From NCBI GenBank assembly GCA_963851295.1, contig CAWKOS010000001.1, forward strand, positions 434,001-498,000: a stretch of 64,000 nt of DNA, written 5' to 3'. The notes beneath the pieces are model-generated. The model was not told the origin of the DNA, ran no database searches, and was given only the letters and a program-made list of their open reading frames with translations. The stretch comes from JAOPZW01 sp963851295 (GTDB lineage Bacteria > Actinomycetota > Thermoleophilia > Solirubrobacterales > Solirubrobacteraceae). Of this stretch, positions 25,843 to 33,358 are shown piece by piece. The first letter of the stretch is position 1; every line of letters starts with the position of its first letter. A program made the translations under genes and the position numbers.

Positions 25843-26993
25843 GCGCGAGCGACGGCGTCGCCGTCGTCGGCGCCGGCATCCATCCCTTCGGTCGCCATCC
25901 GGGCGTGTCGGGCCTCGAGATGGCGGCGGTTGCGGCGCGCGCGGCACTGGCGGACGCCGGCATCGGCTGGCAGCAGGTCGACTTCGCCGCCGGCGGCTCG
26001 GACGCGGCGGGCAACGCCGACACGACGGTGTCGGTGCTTGGCCTCACAGGAGTGCCGTTCATCAACGTCCGCAACGGGTGCGCGACGGGAGGGTCGGCGC
26101 TCGCGACGGCCCACGCGATGCTGTCTGCCGGCTCGGCGGAGGTCGCGCTGGTGGTCGGGTTCGACAAGCACCCGCCGGGCGCGTTCAACCCGCTCCCCGA
26201 GGATTGGGGGCTCGGATCCTGGTACGGCGAGACCGGCCTGATGCTCACGACGCAGTTCTTCGCGATGAAGATCCAGCGCTACATGGCCCAGCACGGCATC
26301 ACCGATTCGACGTTGGCGAAGGTCGCGTCGAAGGCGTTCGCCAACGGCGCGCGCAACCCCAACGCATGGCGCCGGCGACCGCTGTCGGAGGATGAGGTGC
26401 TCGCCTCCAAGATGGTCAACCACCCGCTCACCCAGTACATGTTCTGCTCACCGGGCGAGGGCGCCGTCGCGCTCGTCCTGGCACGGGCGCAGCGCGCGAG
26501 ATCCCTGGCCCGCACCCCGATCCACCTGCGCTCGGTCGCCTTCCGAACGCGCCGGTTCGGCTCCTTCGAGGTCTTCAGTCCTTCGATCCCGATCGAATCG
26601 GCGCCCTCGCCGACGACCGAGGCCGCCGCCGCCGCGTTCGAGCAGGCGGGGATCGGGCCCGAGGATGTCGATGTCGCCCAGCTTCAGGACACCGAGTCGG
26701 GCGCGGAGGTCATGCACCTCGCCGAGACGGGTCTGTGCCGGCACGGCGAACAGGAGGCGCTGATCCAGAGCGGTGCCACGCGCCTGGACGGACGCCTGCC
26801 CGTCAACACCGACGGCGGCTGCCTGGCCAACGGCGAACCGATCGGCGCCTCCGGCCTGCGGCAGGTCCACGAGGTCGTTCTGCAGCTGCGCGGCGAGGCC
26901 GGCGACCGCCAGATCGGCGGCCCGCATCGCGTCGGCTTCACGCAGGTCTACGGCGCCCCGGGCGTCAGCGCCTGCACCGTGCTCAGCCGCTGA
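25839..26993 (+). CDS. Thiolase-family protein (SCP-x/lipid-transfer type)
   Basis: A complete 384-residue thiolase-fold protein. The nucleophile region is VRNGCATGGSALATAHAML, keeping the active-site Cys near residue 87. The loop that in degradative thiolases carries the catalytic GHP reads NTDGGCLANGEPIGASG, with Glu in place of His, as in SCP2-thiolase-like or aldolase-type members that pair with DUF35 proteins. Classical beta-ketothiolysis is therefore uncertain; a retro-aldol C-C cleavage like Ltp2 is an alternative. It starts in an ATGA overlap with the DUF35 gene. Confidence 0.92.
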   Translation: MSASDGVAVVGAGIHPFGRHPGVSGLEMAAVAARAALADAGIGWQQVDFAAGGSDAAGNADTTVSVLGLTGVPFINVRNGCATGGSALATAHAMLSAGSAEVALVVGFDKHPPGAFNPLPEDWGLGSWYGETGLMLTTQFFAMKIQRYMAQHGITDSTLAKVASKAFANGARNPNAWRRRPLSEDEVLASKMVNHPLTQYMFCSPGEGAVALVLARAQRARSLARTPIHLRSVAFRTRRFGSFEVFSPSIPIESAPSPTTEAAAAAFEQAGIGPEDVDVAQLQDTESGAEVMHLAETGLCRHGEQEALIQSGATRLDGRLPVNTDGGCLANGEPIGASGLRQVHEVVLQLRGEAGDRQIGGPHRVGFTQVYGAPGVSACTVLSR

Positions 26994-27040
26994 GACCTGG
27001 AAGGATTGCGCGCCGTCCCCGTCCGAAAGGTCCCTTCGCC

Positions 27041-27763
27041 ATGCCCGATCGCGCCGCCATCGTCACCGGAGCCTCCCGCGGGATCGGCTTCGCGCTCGCC
27101 GAGGCGCTGGCCGAGGAGGGCTACGGCCTGACGATCTCCGCGCGCAAGCCCGACACGCTCGTCCAGGCCGCGGAGGAGCTGCGCGCCAAGGGCTACGAGG
27201 TCGAGGATGTCCCCGCCAACATGGCCGAAGAGGAGGCGCTGCGCGAGGTCGTCGCGCGCCACCGAGATCGCTTCGGGCGCCTCGACGTGCTCGTCAACAA
27301 CGCGGGCGTAGGGATCGGCGCGGGCGCGGCCGAGCATCAGACCAAGTTCGTGGACATGCAGCTCGACGTCAACCTGCGGGCGATCGTCCTGCTGTACCGC
27401 GAGAGCCTGGAGCTCCTGCGTGCCGCCGGGGCCGAGCACAGCAAGGCGCTCGTCGTCAACATGGCGTCGTTGGCGGGCAAGTCGCCGCAGCCGTGGCTGT
27501 CCGTCTACGCGGCCACCAAGGCTGCGGTCGTCGCCTACACGTCGGCGATGAACAAGGAGCTCAACGCCGACGGAATCAAGTCGGTCGCGTTCTGCCCGGG
27601 CTTCGTCGACACCGACATGAGCGAGTTCATCAAGGGCACGATCCCCGCCGAGGAGATGCTGCGCACCTCGGACATCGTCGAGGCCCTGCGCTTCCTGTTG
27701 CGCGTCTCGCCGGCGTGCGTCGTGCCGGAGATCATCTTCCAGCGTCCGGGCGAGGCGATCTAG
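27041..27763 (+). CDS. Short-chain dehydrogenase/reductase
   Basis: A 240-residue SDR: VTGASRGIGFALAEAL (TGxxxGxG), LVNNAGVGIGAG, catalytic Ser in NMASLAGK, YAATKAAVVAY (YxxxK). The C-terminal CVVPEIIFQRPGEAI differs from the usual TGxxxxVDGG end. It starts 47 bp after the thiolase on the same strand, probably as the last gene of the TetR2 operon. Third SDR of the island. Confidence 0.92.
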   Translation: MPDRAAIVTGASRGIGFALAEALAEEGYGLTISARKPDTLVQAAEELRAKGYEVEDVPANMAEEEALREVVARHRDRFGRLDVLVNNAGVGIGAGAAEHQTKFVDMQLDVNLRAIVLLYRESLELLRAAGAEHSKALVVNMASLAGKSPQPWLSVYAATKAAVVAYTSAMNKELNADGIKSVAFCPGFVDTDMSEFIKGTIPAEEMLRTSDIVEALRFLLRVSPACVVPEIIFQRPGEAI

Positions 27764-27901
27764 GCGCGTCGCCTCCGGACGCCGTCGGGGCGCTGGGACG
27801 ATGGCGTGGGCCCCGCACGAGGCGCATCTCCAGCCACGAGGCGGGCACGCTGTGCGCACGCGGCGCGATCTGCGTGACCCGCGGATACATGAACGAATGG
27901 G

Positions 27902-28207
27902 TCATGGGAGCACCACCTCGCTGCCGACCGGCGGTCGGCGGAGTCGCCTGGAGAGATCTGCCGCTCGCCGCGACCAGCGTCCCCGCTCATCGCCGGCACC
28001 GCGGGCCAACGCCTCGCGCCCGACGCGCTGCAGACCGCGGAGGTAGTCGAGATGCGCTCGCCAGCGCAGATCGCTCTCGAGCCCTTCCCCCAGGCGCATC
28101 GTGTCGTCATGAGCGTCGAGCAGCTCGTAGACCAGAACGGCCAGTTCCTCGCCGTGCCGCTCTTGGCGAGCTCGCAGGGTGGTCGATCGGGGGCGTCGAA
28201 CCAACAT
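27902..28207 (-). CDS. Hypothetical protein (operator-linked, island boundary)
   Basis: A 101-residue, Arg- and Glu-rich, probably helical protein of unknown family. I accept it as a gene because its ATG at 28207 coincides with the last base of an exact operator match, the same geometry as at three well-supported genes, and because third positions are G/C rich. No signal peptide or metal motif is visible. It is the last gene of the catabolic island; the tRNA-linked element begins about 250 bp further right. Confidence 0.55.
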   Translation of the reverse strand: MLVRRPRSTTLRARQERHGEELAVLVYELLDAHDDTMRLGEGLESDLRWRAHLDYLRGLQRVGREALARGAGDERGRWSRRAADLSRRLRRPPVGSEVVLP

Positions 28208-28219
28208 GACTTCAGTTCA
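28207..28219 (-). promoter_or_regulatory. Putative operator abutting the start of the 101-residue gene
   Basis: On the minus strand the site reads TGAACTGAAGTCA, an exact consensus match ending on the A of the ATG. It is the rightmost copy found and marks the edge of the regulon. Confidence 0.7.
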
Positions 28220-28438
28220 AATTAGCGCGAGGACGACGTCGTGTCAAGCGTGAGAGAGGACTCCGGCTCAGCCATCCGCGCTAGTGACGTCATGCGCGAG
28301 ACCTGGATGCCGGGGCGGTGCCGACGTTAGCCGGCCCAGCGACAACTCGCGGCATCCCGAGAACGCTTTGAGAACGTCCGGATCGTCCCCCGCGTCCGCA
28401 GCACGCGAGATCGCACGCGCCGCGCTCCATATCCTCGC

Positions 28439-28523
28439 TGGCGCACACAGCGGACAGCCGCGTCCAAGGTTGAGGGCCTTGTCCGGGGATTCCCGGGTGG
28501 AGGTTCGAGTCCTCTTCGGCGCA
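28439..28523 (+). tRNA. tRNA-Leu(GAG)-like sequence with non-matching 5' acceptor strand
   Basis: The 3' two-thirds folds as a leucine tRNA. The anticodon stem is 28465-28469/28477-28481 (CAAGG/CCTTG) with loop TTGAGGG, anticodon GAG at 28472-28474. A long variable arm (CCGGG/CCCGG) and T-arm GGAGG-TTCGAGT-CCTCT (28499-28515) follow, then acceptor strand TCGGCGC and discriminator A at 28523. The D-arm is weaker and the bases where GCGCCGA should pair with the acceptor do not match, so the 5' end looks replaced. This is what remains when an integrase recombines within a tRNA gene. A tyrosine-integrase gene lies 181 bp downstream. No second copy of this 3' end was seen in the window. Confidence 0.55.
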
Positions 28524-28530
28524 TGACGAG

Positions 28531-28552
28531 AGCCCCGCAAATGCGGGGCTTT
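28531..28552 (+). terminator. Rho-independent terminator after the tRNA-Leu-like gene
   Basis: An 8-bp perfect stem (AGCCCCGC / GCGGGGCT) with an AAAT loop followed by a short T-run, 7 bp beyond the tRNA 3' end. Confidence 0.8.
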
Positions 28553-28703
28553 CGCGCCATCAGGGCTCGCGAGCGCACGATTGGTAATACCGCGCTTGAG
28601 AAGCGCTGTGAGAACCAACCGAGCTTCGGCGGCGGCGAGATCCTCCCCGTATCAGCGGTGCTGACCGGGGTCACCACAGAGCGGGAGCCCGGCATTCCCA
28701 GGC

Positions 28704-30047
28704 TCAAGCGGGCGCCTCGTGGCGGCTGGGCCGAGGCAGCCACAGGGCATCGTCGTGGCGGTCGACGCGTTCGGTCAGGTAGCTGGCGGCCATGTGCTCG
28801 TAGCGCTCGGTGGTCTTTTTGAGTCGCGGTGCCCAAGTTGCTTCTGGACGAAGTACAGCGGCTCACCCTGGATGAGCCAGTAGGTCGCGGCGGTGTGACG
28901 CAGGTCGTGCAGGCGCACCGAGCTGCGCAGCCCCGCGTCCTCGAGCGTCTGCTTGTGCCACTCCTTGCTGATCACGTGACGCGTCAGCGGCTCGGGGCGC
29001 TCGGCGGCCAGCGCGCGGGCGACGAGGGACACCAGCTGCTGACTGACGCCGTGACGCCCGGCGACCTGGCGCTGGGAGAGCCCGCCGGCGATCAGGTCGG
29101 CGGCGATCGCCTCGCGGCGCGCGCGCGCCGCCGGGGTCATGGCGATCGCCTGCGGCGGGGCGGGGTGGTGGCGCACGAACACGCGCGAGTCGCCCTGCAT
29201 CGGGAACTGCTCTGACAGCCGAACGATGTGGTCAAGCAACACACTGATGACACGGCGACTGACGGCGACCTGGCGGTAGTTCTTGCCCTTGGTGCGCGCG
29301 ATATCGCCACGTTGCCGGCCGCCACGCTTGGCCTTCGCGCCGCGGCGAGCCTGACGGCGGACGTAGATCAGCTGGCGGTCCTCGTCGACGTCATCGATCT
29401 CGACGGCGAGAGCCTCACTGATACGAAGCCCGCCGCCGATCAGAAGCTCGGCCAGAGGCCGGTACTCGAGCGTGCAGGCCTCCAGATACACCGGAATCTC
29501 GGGCGGGCGCAGCCAATCGGCCTCGAACAGATCCTCGGGCAGCGGATCAACCTTCCGCGCAGGGCTTCGCAACAGCAGCTCGCGATCGTCGACCAGCCAG
29601 ATGAAGAACGACTGCAGCACGCGCAGCGCGTCGTTGATCGTCTTCGACGCGAACTCCTCCTCCTCGTCGAGCTCGGTCAGCCAGTCCTGCACGTCGGACT
29701 TGGCGATTGGCCGTGACCTTCTCATCGCCGAAGTACGGAACCAACCGCAGCCTCCCGTGGCGCTCGTAGTCCTCGTAGGTGCCCGGCACGAGGTAGGGCC
29801 GCCGCGCGCGCAGGTACTCGGGCCACAGCGCCTTGAGCGTGCCGCGCGTCTGCGTGGGCGTGCTAGGCGCGGAGTCCTTGGCCTTCTTGTAGCGCGATGC
29901 CGCGCGCGCGGTGATGAAGCCGCGCTTGGTGGCGCCATTGGCGAGCTTCGCGTAATAGCGCGGCGGCTGCGTGTCGTCGCCTGGGCCGATCGCGTAGGGG
30001 TAAACGCCATCGGGCAGCGCGTGGTCGGTGACCGTCCGTCTTGCCAT
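28704..30047 (-). pseudogene. Tyrosine recombinase/integrase with two frameshifts
   Basis: Starts at ATG 30047 (AGGAGGAAGG upstream) with an N-terminal AP2-like arm-binding region and SAM-like core-binding domain. One extra base near 29716 (after FGDEKVTA) shifts to the frame holding IAKSDVQDWLTELDEEEE and the catalytic domain. There the Arg (GGGLRISEALAV) and HDLRHTAATYW motifs and QLGHRD are present. A second shift near 28820, at an A5 run, separates this from TTERYEHMAASYL, which carries the nucleophilic Tyr, and the end at 28704. As sequenced, the longest product lacks the Tyr and the N-terminus and should be inactive. It faces the tRNA-like site. Confidence 0.88.
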
Positions 30048-30087
30048 CCGCCTTCCTCCTAGGCCTTGAGCCGAGCTGAACGCGACG

Positions 30088-30306
30088 TTACTCCCGGTTG
30101 TCGTCGCCCAGTCTGGAGTCGCGGATGAGCGCCTCGATGACCGCGCGCTCAAATCGCAGCGGTCCATCCGGCCCGCCCAGCCGCACGCACGCGATGCGGC
30201 CGTCCTTGGCCGCGTCGTACAGCCAGGTCTTCGACACTTTCAGGATGCGAAGCACCTCGGCGGGGCGCAGCAGCTCGGGCTCGTAGGTCGCGTCGATCAC
30301 GGCCAT
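30088..30306 (-). CDS. Excisionase-like HTH protein
   Basis: 72 residues from the ATG at 30306, with GGAGGG 9 bases upstream; earlier ATGs in frame lack a site. A MerR-like winged helix is clear: LLRPAEVLRILKVSKTWLYDAAKDGRIACVRLGGPDGPLRFERAVIEALI, as in recombination directionality factors. It lies 40 bp upstream of the integrase on the same strand, the usual xis-int order. An inverted repeat TCGTGG-CGAA-CCACGA (30328-30343) and a motif shared with the relaxase promoter lie just upstream. Confidence 0.85.
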   Translation of the reverse strand: MAVIDATYEPELLRPAEVLRILKVSKTWLYDAAKDGRIACVRLGGPDGPLRFERAVIEALIRDSRLGDDNRE

Positions 30307-30364
30307 GCGGACCATCCCTCCGATCATTCGTGGCGAACCACGAGGATACATACGCATCTCAACG

Positions 30365-30378
30365 GTTGCAAACTACCG
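30365..30378 (-). promoter_or_regulatory. 14-bp motif shared by the excisionase and relaxase upstream regions
   Basis: GTTGCAAACTACCG here is repeated exactly at 40118-40131, upstream of the relaxase. Read on the coding strand it contains TTGCAA, followed 17 bases later by TATCCT, a possible -35/-10 pair for the excisionase. Confidence 0.5.
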
Positions 30379-30627
30379 CTAGAGACTATATGGAGATTCT
30401 GGATCCCAGAGTCCACCGGTTCGGGCGGGCTCTCCGGTGACGAGTCGCGCTTTCATGGCCTCGTCGAAGTGGTCGCGGCGGATGCGCCATTCCTTGCCCA
30501 GCTTGTAGGCGGGCAGCTCGCCCCGCAGGATCCAGTCGCGGATCGTCTTCTCCTTGAGCTTCAGACGCGCGGCGACCTCTTCGACCTTGAGGTACTCGGG
30601 CTCGTCTTGTGCTGGCGTCGGCGTCAT
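30379..30627 (-). CDS. Helix-turn-helix protein (excisionase/MerR-like, second copy)
   Basis: An 82-residue protein with the compact winged-helix signature EYLKVEEVAARLKLKEKTIRDWILRGELPAYKLGKEWRIRRDHFDEAMKA, typical of plasmid and phage excisionase-family DNA-binding proteins. It lies upstream of the first HTH gene on the same strand, 72 bp away. Two small HTH proteins in a row before an integrase are common in actinobacterial integrative elements; one may control transfer genes instead of excision. Confidence 0.85.
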   Translation of the reverse strand: MTPTPAQDEPEYLKVEEVAARLKLKEKTIRDWILRGELPAYKLGKEWRIRRDHFDEAMKARLVTGEPARTGGLWDPESPYSL

Positions 30628-30778
30628 CGTGCTCCCTCGGTCCAGGTTCTGAAGCTACACCAACCGTCCGTGTGCGACCGTGTGTGGCTGTTGGCGACCG
30701 CGTGGTTTCGCCCGCAAGGAGCGGCTTGAATGGCGAAGCGCGCCGCGTGACGATCCTCGGGTGCGATAGGACCGCTGC

Positions 30779-31225
30779 GTGAGCGAGTTGCCGGACGAGC
30801 GAGCCGGGACACCCGCCGGGGGCGCCAAGGAGCACGCGTGGACGTCGGTCAACGAAGCCCGGGCATCCTGGGCCGGCGCGATGCGCGCCCACGAGCAAGC
30901 TCCGCCCGACCCCGGCTTCCGCGATCGACTACGAGCACTGGCCGACGCCGCGGCCGCGATGCACGACGCGCACGCACGAGCGCTCGAGGCGGGACTGGCA
31001 TGGCGGCCCGTCGCCGACTCCGAACGGGCACGTCCGCCCTACGAACTGCGACCCGGAACCGGGCGCCGCGGCCCCCACGAGCTCTGGACGCGCTTCGACG
31101 CGGCGGTACAGCAGCTCAACCACGCCGGCGCCGGCGACAACCTGGCCGACATCGTCGGCGCCTACGCCGCGGTAGCCCACGCCGCCTCGCAGTTAGCCGA
31201 CGCGCTACAGGCTGCAGGCGAGTAA
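30779..31225 (+). CDS. Hypothetical protein of the integrative element
   Basis: 148 residues from a GTG start, Ala-rich and helical (RALADAAAAMHDAHARALEAGLAW; ADIVGAYAAVAHAASQLADALQAAG). No membrane segment, Cys motif or known domain is visible. Codon use fits the element. It is the only plus-strand gene on this side of the element and lies between the HTH genes and the left arm of a ~102-bp inverted repeat. Confidence 0.65.
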   Translation: MSELPDERAGTPAGGAKEHAWTSVNEARASWAGAMRAHEQAPPDPGFRDRLRALADAAAAMHDAHARALEAGLAWRPVADSERARPPYELRPGTGRRGPHELWTRFDAAVQQLNHAGAGDNLADIVGAYAAVAHAASQLADALQAAGE

Positions 31226-31292
31226 CGCGACCTGCACGCAGCTCGGGCAACGCTGGCGCAGCGAGCCGTCGCGGCCAAGAGTGCCGCAAGCA

Positions 31293-31395
31293 CGCGAGAG
31301 CAGGCGAGAGCGACCAGCTCGCGGCGCTGTCGTTTCGCCACCGAAGCAGGCGCGCGCCCACGGCGCCTCGAGGCGCTGGCTGCTCGTCGGGAGCG
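31293..31395 (+). repeat. Inverted repeat, left copy (~102 bp), bounding a 5.3-kb block
   Basis: About 102 bp, roughly 90% identical by eye to the reverse complement of 36606-36707, sharing for example CAGCTCGCGGCGCTGTCG and CACGGCGCCTCGAGGCGCT. The two copies enclose an all-minus-strand gene block inserted between the two halves of the integrative element. No transposase gene lies between them. Confidence 0.85.
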
Positions 31396-31482
31396 ACAGT
31401 CTCGTGAGCGTGAACCGACACGCCTGTTTGCGGACGAGAGCGGGCGCATTGCTCGCCGGCAATGTGTCGGGCGCGCTAGCGC

Positions 31483-31662
31483 TCAGCCTGCGGCCGGGAC
31501 CCGGATCGCATCCAGGGTGGTTTCGCCGGGATCGGTGATCTCGAGCAGCGCCACGTCGTCGTAGACGTGAATCAAGCCGCGGATGGTGCTGACAGGCCAT
31601 GCCGACGGCTCGCGCCGGACGACCGCCTCATGCGCGGAGAGCTCGTGCTTGTCGGCTCGCAT
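31483..31662 (-). CDS. Small protein of unknown function (59 residues)
   Basis: A 59-residue frame starting MRADKHELSAHEAVVRREPS and ending LEITDPGETTLDAIRVPAAG. The ATG at 31662 is the only usable start, because a stop lies four codons upstream. Third positions are G/C rich and the sequence reads like a folded small protein, with a beta-strand pattern in LIHVYDDVALLEI. No Shine-Dalgarno is obvious. It is the last minus-strand gene before the left inverted repeat, so it belongs to the inserted block. I do not recognise its family. Confidence 0.5.
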   Translation of the reverse strand: MRADKHELSAHEAVVRREPSAWPVSTIRGLIHVYDDVALLEITDPGETTLDAIRVPAAG

Positions 31663-32051
31663 GCGTCGGCGTCACGGTGCCCAGCAAGGAGAGCCGCGTC
31701 GGCGAAGCCCCATCAGCCGGCGGCGGATCGGCAGCAGCACGATCTCCGGACCTGTAAGAAGACGTCAGCCCCGGAAGATGCCGCGCGGGTCGGCGTCGAT
31801 CTTGGCCACCGACGCCTGCCCACTGCGTGGCGCTCGGCTCCGGACTCCCGGGACGCCGGCGCTGACGACCGTCATCGAGCGCGCGGCGTGAGCACTCGAG
31901 CCGGAGCTCGTTGCGGTCCTCCTCGGGCACGCGCGAGTCGCAGAAGACCGCGACCGGCGGAGAGAGCGGCCTGACACGCATCGGAGGGCACGGCGTGACT
32001 GGTCGAACGCCGTTCGGTTGGGCAGCGAGGCCCGCCATGACGTGCTCGCAC
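31663..32051. other. 389-bp stretch without a supported gene
   Basis: No frame gives a convincing protein. A minus-strand fragment ending VAKIDADPRGIFRG (stop near 31766) resembles the C-terminal end of a FAD-linked (BBE-type) oxidase and may be a remnant, but too little is left to call it. Confidence 0.3.
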
Positions 32052-32516
32052 CTATTGGAACTCGGCACCCGCCTCGCTGAAGCGACGGTCGAGGTTGGCG
32101 AGGGTCTTCCGCGCCGCACGCGCGATGCCGCGCCGGACCACGAGGCGGTCGAAGACGCTGCGCCAGCCGGGGCGCGGTTGGTACGAAACGACGATCCGGA
32201 AGGCCAGGTCGCCGTCGGCGTCCTCGAAGTGGCGCTCGTGACGCGCATCGGGCAGCCCGTGCTGCACGCTTGTGTATTCCACCGCGCTGTATGGAGCGAG
32301 CCGGCCAAGCGTCATCTCCAGCTCCACCGGCCTGCCGAGGAGCCGCAGTACGAGCCGCGCCCGGTCCCCGGGCTCTCGCCAGCGCGACCCGGGCTCGATC
32401 CGCACGAGGTCGGGCCAGTACTGCGGCCAGTTGTTCGGATCGGTTATGTAGTCGAATCCCTCCCGAAGCGGGACACCGAAGCGCCTGTTCACCTCGATGC
32501 GAACCGGTTGCGTCAT
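32052..32516 (-). CDS. SRPBCC-family (START/Bet v1-like) protein
   Basis: A 154-residue protein with the SRPBCC opening VRIEVNRRFGVPLREGFDYITDPNNWPQYWPDLVRIEPG, a central GRPVELEMTLGRLAPYSAVEYTSVQ and a long C-terminal helix (RGIARAARKTLANLDRRF). This fold binds hydrophobic ligands and includes polyketide cyclases and aromatase/cyclases; no catalytic residues can be assigned. It starts in an ATGA overlap with the methyltransferase and is the last of a four-gene fully overlapping operon. Confidence 0.9.
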   Translation of the reverse strand: MTQPVRIEVNRRFGVPLREGFDYITDPNNWPQYWPDLVRIEPGSRWREPGDRARLVLRLLGRPVELEMTLGRLAPYSAVEYTSVQHGLPDARHERHFEDADGDLAFRIVVSYQPRPGWRSVFDRLVVRRGIARAARKTLANLDRRFSEAGAEFQ

Positions 32517-33358
32517 CGATCGGCCCAGGTGGGAATCCTCGGCGAGATGGCCTTCGAGCTGCCGGACCTAGCACAGCTGGCTGTGGGGCCAGCCGCGGAG
32601 GAAGAGGATGCGTCCTTGCCGGTCATCGGAGCGTGGTCCTCGACGGCCTCGTACCGCCCATCCACTGCGACTGACTCGACGAATGGAGCGATCGCTTCGA
32701 GCTGCTCGGCGTAGCCCTGGTCGGCGCTGGCGCGCCGCGGCTGCTCGACCGTGCGGCGCAGGCGATAGAAGCGCTCGTCGAACTTCATGAGCCGCGCGAG
32801 CGCGTCGGGCTCGGTGTCGGCCACCTCGACGTCGGCGATCTCCCAGCCGGGGAAGGCCCGCTCGACGTCGGCGCGGCTCGCGCCGACCGGCAGGGGGCCC
32901 CTGCGCCGGGGCGCGAAGCAGTCGAGGATCAGAGTGGCGTCCGGGGCGGCGACGGCGCTCACCTCCTTGCCCATCGCCTCGCGCTGGGCGTCGCTGAGGC
33001 CGTGGAAGGTGCCGGTGTCGAGGAGCAATCGGAAGCCGCAGCCGAGGCCGGCCTCTCGCAGTGCCGTCACGTCGGCGTGCACGAGCCGAACCTCGGCGCC
33101 CGCCTCGTCGGCCCGCGCGCGGGCGCGGCGCAGGGCCTTCTCGACGATGTCGATGCCGGTCACGTCCCAGCCGCGCTGCGCGAGCCGGACGCCCCACACC
33201 GCGCTACCGGTACCGAGATCGAGCGCGCGGCCGTACGGCGGCCCGTGCCGGTCCTCCTCGCGGGCGACCAGCTCGAGGAGCTTGCCGGCGAAGGGAGGAT
33301 GCTCCGCGAGCTCCTCCCAAGGATGGAAGCCGATCGCGTAGGCGAGCCTGTAGTTCAT
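32513..33358 (-). CDS. Class I SAM-dependent methyltransferase with an unusual C-terminal extension
   Basis: 281 residues. The Rossmann-type SAM-binding motif is GRALDLGTGSAVWGVRLAQRGWDVTGIDIV (motif I and the acidic end of strand beta2), followed by RLVHADVTAL and RLLLDTGTFHGLSDAQRE. The methyltransferase fold is complete by about residue 215 (RLMKFDERFYRLRR). The last ~65 residues (EQPRRASADQGYAEQLEAIAP ... TSSSSA-like tail) are not typical and may come from a fusion or a late frameshift. The stop still overlaps the SRPBCC start by 4 bp, which argues that this end is used. The start overlaps the hydrolase stop by 4 bp. Confidence 0.85.
   Translation of the reverse strand: MNYRLAYAIGFHPWEELAEHPPFAGKLLELVAREEDRHGPPYGRALDLGTGSAVWGVRLAQRGWDVTGIDIVEKALRRARARADEAGAEVRLVHADVTALREAGLGCGFRLLLDTGTFHGLSDAQREAMGKEVSAVAAPDATLILDCFAPRRRGPLPVGASRADVERAFPGWEIADVEVADTEPDALARLMKFDERFYRLRRTVEQPRRASADQGYAEQLEAIAPFVESVAVDGRYEAVEDHAPMTGKDASSSSAAGPTASCARSGSSKAISPRIPTWADR

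Noticed and set aside
28327..28866. A 179-residue minus-strand frame across the tRNA-Leu-like gene
   Set aside because: It crosses the tRNA, its terminator and the integrase 3' end, and reads as random Arg/Pro-rich translation. Such frames are a known artefact over tRNA genes.
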